A stretch of 64,000 bases of DNA, taken from NCBI GenBank assembly GCA_963739235.1, contig CAVTZY010000022.1, positions 45,367 to 109,366 on the forward strand. The letters are read 5' to 3'. The notes under the pieces are model-generated. The model worked only from the letters and a program-made list of their open reading frames with translations. It had not been told where the DNA came from and made no database searches. Position numbers and translations under genes: made by a program. The stretch is from JAFNAG01 sp963739235. GTDB lineage: Bacteria > Acidobacteriota > UBA6911. This document shows, piece by piece, positions 1-8,331 of this stretch (within the stretch, counting starts at the first letter, position 1; every line of letters starts with the position of its first letter).

Positions 1-312
1 AGAATCATCCGCGAGGAAACGGGATTGACACCTGTGCCGATGGCCGAGAAATGGCGCGGCGGTGAAATGATCCTCAAACCCGGGAAGCCGGATCTGCAGG
101 CGAAAAGCTGGCCGATCGAAACCTTCTTCCATAAGGTGGTTATGTTGAGAAACCGCCTGCGGGTGCTCGAGCAGCAGATCAACGGGGCGGACATCCCCGA
201 GGACATGAAGATCAAGCTGCAGGGATACATCACAGGCTGCTACGGCACATTGACGAGCTTCAACATTCTCTTTGCGGAAGAAGAGGACCGTTTCCGAGGC
301 GCTGCGGAATAA
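1..312 (+). CDS. C-terminal end of an unrecognised protein (5' truncated by window)
   Basis: The reading frame is open from the first base of the window, so the TTG at 25 is unlikely to be the true start and the gene begins upstream. The visible 104 residues contain an alpha-helical stretch rich in charged residues (FHKVVMLRNRLRVLEQQI, then EDMKIKLQGYITG), which suggests a small soluble helical protein or C-terminal domain. I do not recognise the family. It ends at a TAA and is followed by a repeat-containing spacer and a convergent gene. Confidence 0.55.
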   Translation, partial: RIIREETGLTPVPMAEKWRGGEMILKPGKPDLQAKSWPIETFFHKVVMLRNRLRVLEQQINGADIPEDMKIKLQGYITGCYGTLTSFNILFAEEEDRFRGAAE

Positions 313-672
313 GAATGAGCGCCCAGGGTTCCGGACCAGAGAGAACCGCAGCCACAAAAAGCGCTGGAGGCCTGTGACAGCTGAATCGATAGTGTGTCGA
401 CCGATGAATTGAAGCGCTGAAAGCGCGACACAGAACAGACCAGGGCGGAGGCGGCGAAGCCCGCTGGGGCCCTGGGTTGAATCCGATTCAGGCGAGAGCC
501 CTGAAAGGGCGACACAGTTAAAGTTATGCTGAAAGCTGTGTCGCCCCTTTGGGGCCTGGGATGTTCGTCAATGCGGGGCCGACGGATGGACTCCGGCCGG
601 AATCTTAGTACTATCAATTAAAATGTTACATGCCACTAATCTCCAAATCTGCGCTCTTCGGGGGCTGTTTTT
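313..672. repeat. Intergenic dispersed repeat with GCCCTGAAAGGGC-type palindromes (copy 1)
   Basis: About 366-560 matches, in inverted orientation, the segment at about 39950-40147. The match covers some 190 bp with scattered mismatches, including the CTGGGTTGAATCCGAT block and the GTTAAAG-TATGCTGAA block. Inside are short palindromes such as CCCTGAAAGGG (about 510) and a complementary GTCGCCC partner about 40 bp later. The spacer lies between two convergent genes, so a role in transcript ends is possible. No coding sequence is supported here. Confidence 0.75.
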
Positions 673-2082
673 TCACTTGGCAATTTCAAACACGGTCCAG
701 GGGCGGGCAGGCATGTCTTTGAGAAAAGCCTTCTGCCAGTCGAAATCGGGGTGAGCTTTCAGATGGGGCGCGGCTTTGAAATCCGTCCCGCAGGCATGGC
801 CGGCGGCCACGGTCATTGACATGCGAGCGGCCATTGTGGCATCGGCGATCTTATTCTGGACCGCGCCTGCGATTCCGTAGGGCGACTGCCACGATCCCAT
901 GCCGCGTGGAGAGAGATCAATGTGACCGCAGAGGGTGCGCTCGCTCGGCTCATCCTTTTTCTGAAAAGTATCGTAATGATCGGCCAGAAATCGCTGCGCG
1001 GCCTTTACGTTGATTTTCCCCTTGTTTTCTGCCATGAGTTGCTGCCATCGGACGCGTCGGGCATTCTGGCTGTTACCCATATTTTTGGTGTCAAATTTTG
1101 TCTCTTCGCGCGTCAGCTTGGGGTTGATGGGGAAATTTGCTCCAAAAAAATAGCCGTCTTTTTTCCGGTCGAGCGTTACGTTTTGCAAGCCTAACTCGAG
1201 GCTGGCGATTTCATTGGTCTTCCGGTCTGCGACCAGCCAGTCGTTTGCATAGCCGCCGTTGTTTCCTTCCTTCATGATGCGCGCAAAATCGTCGATCGAG
1301 GCCGCATACTGCATAGCCTTGCGCGCGCGCACGAACTCCGGCATTCCTTTCGGGTCATACCCTGCGAAGTCGCTGATGGTCGTCTCGGTAATCATGATGC
1401 CGGCGGAGTTAATGCCGAAATCATCGTCGCTGCAGATGAAGCCGGGAAGGCCGTCCATGAGGATCCGGTGGCCCTTGGCCGGGACGACGTCGAATACTAT
1501 GGTCCAGCGTGTCCCCTCCATGTAGCTCGTCCAGTTGTTGTGGGCAATGATCACCTTCCCGTCCTCGGTGTAGCTGCCCGTGGCGACAAAAGCGCTGCAG
1601 TGCTCTGCCGCGCCCAACCCTTTGGGCGAAGGGATCTTTTTTTGTTTGTTGAACTCCTTAACGTAATAATCCCACTCAAGCAGTCCGTTCAGGGCCACGA
1701 TGTCCCACAGGTCCAATTTGATGCCCCGCGCATTGACGCCCTCCGAGATCCCTTCGAGTTCATCCCGGTACTCCTGCTCGATGTGCGGCCACATCATGTC
1801 GCGGGCGGCATTGCGGAAGAACGCCCAGTCCTTTTCGGAGCTGTGCTTCAACTCGAGTTCCGCCAGCTTCCTCATGTCGAGGATCTCCGGGGCCAGCTGA
1901 TATCCGTGCTGATAGCCTATTTCGGAAGGCGTCCCTTCCAGGTGCACGAACGTCCAGCCATTCACCTCCGGGCGCCGGAAGGATTTTTCCAGCCGCGCGT
2001 CCGCCGGGTAATCCTGGGAAATCAAAGAGACTGCGACTGCCACAAAGATCAAACCGAACAATGTAAAATTCTTTCTGTGCAT
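673..2082 (-). CDS. Secreted C45-family Ntn-hydrolase / phospholipase B-like protein
   Basis: 469 residues from the preferred ATG at 2082. An in-frame ATG lies 12 bases upstream, but a GGAGG sits between the two at ideal spacing for the inner start. The first ~29 residues are a hydrophobic signal peptide (FTLFGLIFVAVAVSLIS). The motif AEHCSAF, with Cys162, followed by a DGKVIIAHNNW segment, is typical of C45 acyltransferase/hydrolases and bacterial phospholipase B-like proteins. In these, self-cleavage exposes an N-terminal cysteine nucleophile. The segment EGTPSEIGYQHGYQL near residue 50 is the usual N-terminal family signature. The enzyme is expected outside the cytoplasmic membrane, cutting an amide or ester bond; the substrate cannot be told. 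It is the last gene of a minus-strand series. Confidence 0.75.
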   Translation of the reverse strand: MHRKNFTLFGLIFVAVAVSLISQDYPADARLEKSFRRPEVNGWTFVHLEGTPSEIGYQHGYQLAPEILDMRKLAELELKHSSEKDWAFFRNAARDMMWPHIEQEYRDELEGISEGVNARGIKLDLWDIVALNGLLEWDYYVKEFNKQKKIPSPKGLGAAEHCSAFVATGSYTEDGKVIIAHNNWTSYMEGTRWTIVFDVVPAKGHRILMDGLPGFICSDDDFGINSAGIMITETTISDFAGYDPKGMPEFVRARKAMQYAASIDDFARIMKEGNNGGYANDWLVADRKTNEIASLELGLQNVTLDRKKDGYFFGANFPINPKLTREETKFDTKNMGNSQNARRVRWQQLMAENKGKINVKAAQRFLADHYDTFQKKDEPSERTLCGHIDLSPRGMGSWQSPYGIAGAVQNKIADATMAARMSMTVAAGHACGTDFKAAPHLKAHPDFDWQKAFLKDMPARPWTVFEIAK

Positions 2083-2165
2083 CCATTCCTCCATGTCATA
2101 TTCGTTCGGGAGTGTCGAGGATCAGCGCGTTTCGCCATCTTCCTGAGTAGATCCCAGCAGATAGA

Positions 2166-2891
2166 TTATAATGGAGATTCTGTTTTTCGTGGCGGCAAAG
2201 TGCCGCGGCTCAGTGCCTCCAGAAACGCCAGCCTTTCGGTTGTGTCGGCAGGCAGCGGTTCAAATTGCCGGCATTTGCCGCCGCAGGCGATCAGTGCGCG
2301 TGTGGCCCTCTCGAGAAACGGCTCGATTTCATGGGTCGCGATTACGACGGCAGCCCCTGCGGCGAGCAGCCGGTCAATCCAGGCCAGAATCTCCGCGCGT
2401 ATGGCCCGATCCAGCGATTCCATGGGCTCATCCAGAATGGCGACTTGCGGCGTACCAATCCAGGCAGCGGCCAGCACGGCGCGTCTCCTCTGCCCCGCTG
2501 AGAGTTGGCGTATCGAACGGTTTGCGATCTGCCACAAGCCAACCCGCTCCAGGACCTCGCGTCCTCGATCGAGCGGCGCGGAGCGCAGCCGGCAAACCAG
2601 GTAGACAACGTCCCGGATGGTTGCGTAGGGTGTCAGATCAGGTTGCTCGGAGACATAAGCGAGCAAGCGACGTGCTGCGATTTCCTCACGCCACAAATCA
2701 AAGCCTTGGATCTCGGCGATGCCGTGATCCGGGCGCTCGATCCCGGCCGCTAGTTTGAGCAGAGTACTCTTGCCGGAACCGTTGGGACCCAGCACCAGCG
2801 TCAAACCTCGGGCCAGACTAAGATCCGCCCCTTTGAACACCGGCTCGCCCCGCCTGTAGGTAAAGTGGACGCCTTTGAATCGGATCATCAT
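2166..2891 (-). CDS. ABC transporter ATP-binding protein
   Basis: 241 residues from the ATG at 2891, whose ATGA overlaps the stop codon of the upstream permease gene; GGAG lies just ahead. A longer frame reaching 3161 lies inside the permease gene and is rejected. Walker A is GPNGSGKST, the signature is LSAGQ (usual LSGGQ with one change), Walker B is VAILDEP and the switch histidine is in ATHE. The protein is a cytoplasmic nucleotide-binding subunit that should power the membrane protein encoded by the overlapping gene. The short length and the simple ATPase-plus-permease pair resemble ABC exporters or maturation-type transporters such as the CcmA group. The substrate is unknown. Confidence 0.85.
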   Translation of the reverse strand: MMIRFKGVHFTYRRGEPVFKGADLSLARGLTLVLGPNGSGKSTLLKLAAGIERPDHGIAEIQGFDLWREEIAARRLLAYVSEQPDLTPYATIRDVVYLVCRLRSAPLDRGREVLERVGLWQIANRSIRQLSAGQRRRAVLAAAWIGTPQVAILDEPMESLDRAIRAEILAWIDRLLAAGAAVVIATHEIEPFLERATRALIACGGKCRQFEPLPADTTERLAFLEALSRGTLPPRKTESPL

Positions 2892-4114
2892 TCGCTCCAG
2901 GAAAGTGTGTCGCCCAAGGCAGCGTGATGGAGATCGGACCAGCAGGTCACTTTGAGAGAGCGCTCGTTTCTTCTGGCTCCGAGGAATGCCAACGGCATGG
3001 CAGCCATGCAGAGCAGGCTGATCCATGGAGACAATCCCAGCAGCGCAGCCAGACAGAATCCCTCGATAAGGAACCGTCGGGCTCCAGCGAGGAGCTCCGG
3101 CACCAATCGGATGTGGCCTGCGGCGCGCAATGCGAGGAATGGGAGGAGTCCCAATACGCATACCGCCTCGCCTGGATAACGCAGAAAAAGAAAGAGCACC
3201 GGCGGAAGGGAGTGAATACCCATGAACTGGGCATCGGTCGCCACCCTCTGTGCCGACGACCAGGGAAAAGACCTGGCCAGAGGCCAGGCGGGGCGCCGTT
3301 CAGCTAACTTATTGACCAGGCCGGAAAGCACGAGGACGACTGCCATGGATCCGCCCAGTCGCAAGGCGCCGGCAGCCAGCGCCGGAGGAAGGTCGTTGTT
3401 CCTGAGGAAAAGAGCGGCCGCTCCCAGCGGCAAAAGGGAGACCACGTAGATAGCGATTATGCGCCATCCAAGCGCGCGCCAGGCGATGCGGAAGCTCAGG
3501 AATGAATCCACCGTTCGCCATGGACGCCGTCGTCGAGCCGTGCGCAGAGGGCCGGAAATCGCTTCGGCACCGATCAGTAACCCAAAGGCCAGCAGCATTG
3601 AACCCCAGCCTCCCTGGATCGCGAGCAGGGTTGAGAACAGCGCAATGGGTGCCGTGATGATCCTGCGTCTGACCGGCAACGCTGCCAGTGCCCCCGAGGC
3701 GAGGAATAACAGCAAGCGAAGTGCGGGAATACCGATGCTCATGCCGCTGCAATTTGCCACCAACGCGAGGAATACCAGGCCCAAGCCAAGCGGCACCTGA
3801 ACCACAGCCAGGGCAACCGCCATTCCTCTTCGAATGCCGACGCTATCCAGAGCCAAATGCCGAATCCAACCGTTGAGCCCATGGGACAGTTTCGGAGCGG
3901 CCAGGAACGGAATCAAGAAGGCGAGCACCACGACGGGCGCAAGATCGGAGATCGATGGACGGCCGGAATAAACCGTGACGGCGAGGTTGACAATGACGGC
4001 TGCAGGATTGATGTCCAACATGATCCAGCCCAAGAGGGAGGAAAAGAGGAGGGCAAACGAACGGACCGCAACCCGGGCCCCGGCCTTGAGATGAAAAATC
4101 AAGAGTGCTTTCAT
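2888..4114 (-). CDS. Polytopic membrane protein, probable ABC permease subunit
   Basis: 408 residues, dominated by hydrophobic segments (for example LAPVVVLAFLIPFLAAP, GMAVALAVVQVPLGLGLVFLALVA, IIAIYVVSLLPLGAAALFL), giving roughly ten membrane spans. No family motif is recognised. Its stop overlaps the ATPase start by four bases, which implies translational coupling and makes it the natural membrane partner of that ATPase. An RRRR patch near residue 196 separates two halves and probably faces the cytoplasm. Function as a permease is inferred from the pairing alone. Confidence 0.65.
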   Translation of the reverse strand: MKALLIFHLKAGARVAVRSFALLFSSLLGWIMLDINPAAVIVNLAVTVYSGRPSISDLAPVVVLAFLIPFLAAPKLSHGLNGWIRHLALDSVGIRRGMAVALAVVQVPLGLGLVFLALVANCSGMSIGIPALRLLLFLASGALAALPVRRRIITAPIALFSTLLAIQGGWGSMLLAFGLLIGAEAISGPLRTARRRRPWRTVDSFLSFRIAWRALGWRIIAIYVVSLLPLGAAALFLRNNDLPPALAAGALRLGGSMAVVLVLSGLVNKLAERRPAWPLARSFPWSSAQRVATDAQFMGIHSLPPVLFLFLRYPGEAVCVLGLLPFLALRAAGHIRLVPELLAGARRFLIEGFCLAALLGLSPWISLLCMAAMPLAFLGARRNERSLKVTCWSDLHHAALGDTLSWSE

Positions 4115-4469
4115 CAGAAGCTCCGACGCGACGAGTCATGATAACATGGCTGGGCGGTGCGGTGACATGATGCCGCTGCCGAGATTGTGATTCAGACAGT
4201 GGAAAAAACTTTGCCACGAATGGCACGAATGGAGAGACGGGCCACCATGGGAGTGCCATTTTGCCTCCTGCGCGCGGGCGGCCAAATGGCTGGTTATCGG
4301 CCCGCTGTGCGATAACCCCTCCAGCTTGCGGCGATGGCTATTCGTGTCATTCGCGGCTGCTTTTGGCTTGTACTGTCTGAATCACAGTTGCCGAGATTTC
4401 GGGCACCTGGGAGCGGCTTCATGAAGCCGCACACCAAAGCGCCGGCGCGCAGCGCACAGGGGGAAGAGA
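4115..4469. repeat. Intergenic inverted-repeat element (MITE-like)
   Basis: A 15-bp sequence TGTGATTCAGACAGT at 4186-4200 recurs inverted at 4374-4388. Inside each arm is a further inverted match of about 20 bp containing CACGAATGGCACGAAT (4213-4232 against 4336-4356). The whole, about 200 bp, could fold into one long imperfect hairpin. The CACGAATG core is found in other spacers of the window. The element lies between divergent genes, so it may carry promoters, but I see no clear -35/-10 pair. Confidence 0.6.
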
Positions 4470-5525
4470 ATGCGGCTAGCCAATATGCTTCAAGCGATCG
4501 ATGCCCACGCCTGTGGTGAACCGGGCCGGGTGATTGTGGGTGGTGTTCTCGATGTCCCGGGCGCCACCATGTACGACAAGATGCGTTATCTCCAGGAGAA
4601 CATGGATGGCCTGCGCAAGCGCATGCTGCGCGAACCCCGTGGGTACCCGGCCGCGAACTGCAGCCTGATCCTGCCGCCGACGCACGCCGACGCAGATGCG
4701 GGCTATGTCATCATGGAGCAAGTGGAATACCCCGGCATGTCGGGCACGAACACGATTTGCGTCACGACGGTCCTGCTGGAAACGGGAATGCTGCCTATGG
4801 TTGAGCCGGTCACCGAGTTGACTCTCGAATCCCCCGCCGGGCTGATTCGCGTCCGCGCCCAATGTGCTCACGGCAAGGTGCAACGGGTCACGTTTCAGAA
4901 TGTGCCGGCATTCGCGGCTTACCTGGATGCGCGCGTTGAGGTGCCTCATCTGGGAACCGTCACAGTGGACGTCGCCTACGGCGGGATGTTCTATGTCATC
5001 GCGGATGCGGCCCCGTTCGGACTGCGATTGACGCCCGACGAAGGCCGGGACATTGTGCGGATCAGCGAGATGATCAAAGCCGCCGCCCAGGAGCAGCTGC
5101 CGGTGGTTCATCCGGATCAGCCCGGTTTTGCCGGGATCACCATTGCCGAACTGTCGGCGCCGCCAACCCACCCGGATGCTCATGCAAAGAACGCGGTGAC
5201 CGTTTCTACCGGCAAGCTCGACTGGAATCGGCCTGCGACCTGGACAGGAGCCATCGATCGCTCCCCCTGCGGCACCGGCACCTGCGCCAAGATGGCGACA
5301 CTGCATGCTAAAGGCCGGCTGGCTCTCCATCAGGATTTTCATCACGAAGGGATTCTCGGGACCATCTTTACCGGGAAACTGATCGGCACAACCCAAGTCG
5401 GCAAATATCAGGCAGTCATCCCGACGCTCAGCGGGCAGGCATGGATTACCGGCCTGAGCACCTATGTCGTCGATTCCGAAGATCCTTTCCCGGAGGGATA
5501 CACGATTGGCGACATCTGGGGATAA
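4470..5525 (+). CDS. Proline racemase family protein (Ser/Cys active-site pair)
   Basis: 351 residues; ATG preceded by GGGGAAG at good spacing. The family fold is evident from the N-terminal IDAHACGEPGRVI block and the C-terminal DRSPCGTGT block carrying the conserved Cys267. The first catalytic position, a cysteine in proline racemase and 4-hydroxyproline epimerase and a threonine in trans-3-hydroxyproline dehydratase, is here Ser91 in GMSGTNTI. The usual His after Gly is Thr. Family members with a Ser/Cys pair are known to act as hydroxyproline epimerase and/or dehydratase, so a role in proline or hydroxyproline catabolism is likely but unproven. No hydroxyproline pathway genes are adjacent. 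Confidence 0.85.
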   Translation: MRLANMLQAIDAHACGEPGRVIVGGVLDVPGATMYDKMRYLQENMDGLRKRMLREPRGYPAANCSLILPPTHADADAGYVIMEQVEYPGMSGTNTICVTTVLLETGMLPMVEPVTELTLESPAGLIRVRAQCAHGKVQRVTFQNVPAFAAYLDARVEVPHLGTVTVDVAYGGMFYVIADAAPFGLRLTPDEGRDIVRISEMIKAAAQEQLPVVHPDQPGFAGITIAELSAPPTHPDAHAKNAVTVSTGKLDWNRPATWTGAIDRSPCGTGTCAKMATLHAKGRLALHQDFHHEGILGTIFTGKLIGTTQVGKYQAVIPTLSGQAWITGLSTYVVDSEDPFPEGYTIGDIWG

Positions 5526-5963
5526 TGGCCTTTTTAAGGCAGCCACGAATGCCACGAATGGGTAAGAGATTCGTGCCATTGTATGCTGCTTTTGCAGTTT
5601 TGTGCCTAGGAATTTTCAAAGCAGTCTCTCCTGCGCCGGGGCGCACCCAGTGACGCATGAAAATGTTGTGATCCGGGCGCGGATTTTCTGCGCCGCCCTT
5701 TCAGGGCTCTTTTCGCTCCATTCCCTGTTCCCAGGGCTCACGCCCTGGGCTTTGCTGCGCCACCCCTCGGGGTTTTGCAGCCGTGATCCTTGGGATTTTC
5801 ACGGCCGTGCAAGGCTCAGCCCTGAAAGGGCGGAACAGCCCAGCCCAGGGCGTAAGCCCTGGGTTTGTAGGCCGGAGATCGTAAGCCCTGAAAGGGCGGC
5901 ACAGAAACGATCGAATCGAATGGCACCCCACGGAGTTATTTTCGAAGCATGGGGAAGAGTTGA
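5526..5963. repeat. Intergenic dispersed repeats (CACGAATG element and CCCTGAAAGGGC cluster)
   Basis: 5523-5576 carries a ~50-bp element (GGCCTTTTTAAGGCAGCCAC core) found nearly unchanged and inverted at 8209-8262. From about 5690 to 5912 there is a cluster of short palindromes built on CCCTGAAAGGGC and CCCAGGGC-TTACGCCCTGGG, the same family as at 366-560, 39890-40147 and 56975-57195. The spacer separates convergent genes. No coding sequence is supported. Confidence 0.7.
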
Positions 5964-6485
5964 TCAGCGTGTGATATTGATTCCGGCGGCGAGTTTCACC
6001 GTTTTAGGGGGGAGGCAAAGTTCGTCGCTGCAGGTTTGAAAGCTCACGTTGACTCTGACCTCCGATTTACCAGCTGGAGCACTCGCCGCCACCTTTACCG
6101 GAACCGTAAAGATAGCTTGTCCCTCATAGTATTGGGTCATGAGGTTGAAATTCGGGTCCATCGCAGTTTTCGGCTCGGCGGAATCAATGGGACCGTTCTG
6201 TCCGAATGGCTGGTCGGCGGGCATGAAGATACGCGTAGGTGTCGGACCTCCTTCCGCCTGCTCCAGGGAATAAAGATGCCAGCCCTCCTCGATCCTGGCC
6301 GTCAACTCCAGGAAGAACTGCTCGCCGGGCTTGAGCGGATGGTCAGGCAGGGTGGCTTTGATGGACCACTTGATGGGCTCCTTTGGGATTTGATTGGAGA
6401 TTCCCGGAACAGCGCCAGCTCCGATCCATAGGCAGATGACCAGCAGCGCCGAACTCACCATCTTTTTCAGCCCGTGATGGAGCAT
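5964..6485 (-). CDS. Exported DsbD N-terminal-domain-like protein
   Basis: 173 residues from the ATG at 6485, preceded by GGAGGAAAG. The open frame extends far upstream, but that part overlaps the neighbouring gene and has no start as good. A signal peptide (VSSALLVICLWIGAGAVPG) is followed by an immunoglobulin-like domain with GEQFFLELTARIEEGWHLYSL, and near the end QTCSDELCLPPK. This resembles the cysteine pair and following proline motif of the periplasmic alpha domain of DsbD, which passes electrons to periplasmic thiol proteins. The membrane and thioredoxin parts of DsbD are absent, so it must rely on another donor if it works in thiol reduction. It is probably co-transcribed with the membrane protein ending at 6572. 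Confidence 0.75.
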   Translation of the reverse strand: MLHHGLKKMVSSALLVICLWIGAGAVPGISNQIPKEPIKWSIKATLPDHPLKPGEQFFLELTARIEEGWHLYSLEQAEGGPTPTRIFMPADQPFGQNGPIDSAEPKTAMDPNFNLMTQYYEGQAIFTVPVKVAASAPAGKSEVRVNVSFQTCSDELCLPPKTVKLAAGINITR

Positions 6486-6571
6486 GGCTCTTTCCTCCAA
6501 AGATTGCGGGCAAACATTTACCAATATCTCACAGCAACATACAAGAACTATTATCAGGATAGCTTTCGCGC

Positions 6572-7834
6572 TTACACGGGTTTCACAGAAGCGCGCAGCG
6601 ACAGGCCGGGATTGGCAAGGGATTCCACCAATTGTTCGTGAATGTCCTTGTCGAGCAGATAGAAGAGCTTGCCATCCTCGTGCACTTGCACGGCATGGCC
6701 GTTCGAGACGAGCAGGAGGCACAATTGCTGTTCGCCGGAACTCAATCCGGAGGCCTCCGCGCGCGCCATTCCTTGAGGGCTCGGCACCAGCTTGCGCAGC
6801 AGGTTCCGGGTGAACACCTGATGGTCGCTGGAATCCAGCAGAGCGCCGGCAGCGACCCAGCGCTCCTCGGGGGCGCCGAAAAAGTACGGGCCCGACGAAA
6901 ACGCCAGCAGGAAAACAATCAGATCGATGAAGGCCGCCAGGGCAAACGCGAAAATGTGCCGGCCGCCGGGTGCGGAAACCAGTTCCTGAAACGCGATCAG
7001 GAGATCTTCCTGACCACTGGCCGAGCGATCCACGAAATCTGAATAGGACGGCACGGTCGGGAGTGCGAAGATCTTGGTGTGCAGAGTATCCTGGACCTCC
7101 TGCCATGGAACGGCATTGAATACCTGCTGGAAGCTCCGGAGCTGGATTTCAGTCGGATCGAGCGGTTTGAGGTTGTTCCGGAAATCGGCCAAAGACTGTT
7201 GGGCAGTCTGCATGCGCTCCAGAGATTGGCGCGCCATCTTGGTATAGCGATCGAAAGCCGTATAACGCAAGCCCTGGCCCGTCCCTTCGGGATAGTTGAT
7301 GCTGTAGGTTTGGGCCTCCTGGGCCACGGCCTCCCTGATCTTGGCCAGGTATGGATCCGCATCCTGGGCTCGCGAAATGTACCCATGGGCTTTTTCCGCG
7401 CCCGTCATCTCTTCCAGAGCGAGGACGTGTTTCTGGCCTTCGCTGATCGCGCCGGCCAGCAGTTCCCGAGACTGTCCAGCCGCCGTGCTCAGCGAATCAT
7501 AGAGCTTGCGCTGGATGACCGCCGGCCGCTCGCGCGCCGAGAACCAGGTATAGAGGCATGCGTAGGAGAAGGAAATCGAAACCATCGCGGTGATGGCATA
7601 GACAGCGATGAGCAGGGCGCGCTTAGTCTTGCTGAGCCCTACCAGCCATGCGACCAGAACCAGGGCCGTTTGCACCCCGAGGGAGGCGAGGAGTGCAAAC
7701 CAGGGCGCCAGATAGAGCGCCATGCCTTGCTGTGTCGTGTACCACGACACGATCGCCAGCAGGCAACTCGCTACAAACAATGCCTTTACCATGGGGCGGC
7801 TGATTGCTACGACGGTCGAGGGGGTGTTGGACAT
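6572..7834 (-). CDS. Unknown membrane protein with long periplasmic or cytoplasmic helical domain
   Basis: 420 residues, start ATG with AAGGAG upstream. Three hydrophobic segments lie in the first ~100 residues (VKALFVASCLLAIVSWYT; YLAPWFALLASLGVQTALVLVAWLV; ALLIAVYAITAMVSISFSYACLY) and one near 315 (IFAFALAAFIDLIVFLLAF). Between them lie about 200 mostly helical residues with many Gln and Glu. The C-terminal ~95 residues look like a soluble winged-helix-like or small alpha/beta domain ending DKDIHEQLVESLANPGLSL. I do not recognise the family. It is upstream of and in the same direction as the DsbD-N-like gene (86-base gap). Confidence 0.7.
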   Translation of the reverse strand: MSNTPSTVVAISRPMVKALFVASCLLAIVSWYTTQQGMALYLAPWFALLASLGVQTALVLVAWLVGLSKTKRALLIAVYAITAMVSISFSYACLYTWFSARERPAVIQRKLYDSLSTAAGQSRELLAGAISEGQKHVLALEEMTGAEKAHGYISRAQDADPYLAKIREAVAQEAQTYSINYPEGTGQGLRYTAFDRYTKMARQSLERMQTAQQSLADFRNNLKPLDPTEIQLRSFQQVFNAVPWQEVQDTLHTKIFALPTVPSYSDFVDRSASGQEDLLIAFQELVSAPGGRHIFAFALAAFIDLIVFLLAFSSGPYFFGAPEERWVAAGALLDSSDHQVFTRNLLRKLVPSPQGMARAEASGLSSGEQQLCLLLVSNGHAVQVHEDGKLFYLLDKDIHEQLVESLANPGLSLRASVKPV

Positions 7835-8331
7835 AGAATCTCCTTATTGGGATACCAGTACAACGCACCCGGGCGCTGAATGGTTCCATGAGTCCACACT
7901 ACGGCATGCAGGCTGCCGCCCGCACCCTGCATGATTAAATACCGGGGGTCCGAGGCAAAAGGTACAAGGTATTACACAAAATAATGGAACCGGAGTTATC
8001 GCGAGAGGAGGCCCGGATGCTCAAGAAAAAACCACGAGACATCCGGTACAACGAGCAGCTGCAAAAACCATAACGCGGAGTGCGCGGAGGAAGAGCCGAG
8101 ATCGCAGAGGATTCAGGGTGGGATTGCTCTAACCAACCTGTTCTCTGCGACCTCTGCTTCCAAAACAACTCGCCTCCAAACTGCAAAAGCAGCTATGGAT
8201 TACACGAACTTCTTGCCCGTTCGTGTCATTCGTGGCTGCTTTAAAAAGGCCATTAATTCTCATGCGCTTGGGTGCGCCACGCGCATGGGAGACTGGGGTG
8301 AGCTGTTCGGTTCCTAGACCCACGGACTGTC
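7835..8331. repeat. Intergenic spacer with inverted copy of the CACGAATG element
   Basis: The segment 8209-8262 is a near-identical inverted copy of the element at 5523-5576, including the TTTAAAAAGGCCATTA edge. About 8070-8160 holds alternating CGCGGAG / CTCTGCG words, another type of intergenic repeat seen again near 44268-44300. No open reading frame with coding features is seen. Confidence 0.6.

Noticed and set aside
1468..2604. Long plus-strand open frame of 378 codons
   Set aside because: It lies antisense to the C45 hydrolase and ABC ATPase genes; its sequence is Arg/His-rich and without motifs, a shadow of the real frames.
2892..3161. 90-codon N-terminal extension of the ABC ATPase
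   Set aside because: It overlaps the permease gene; the ATGA junction at 2888-2891 and family length fix the start.
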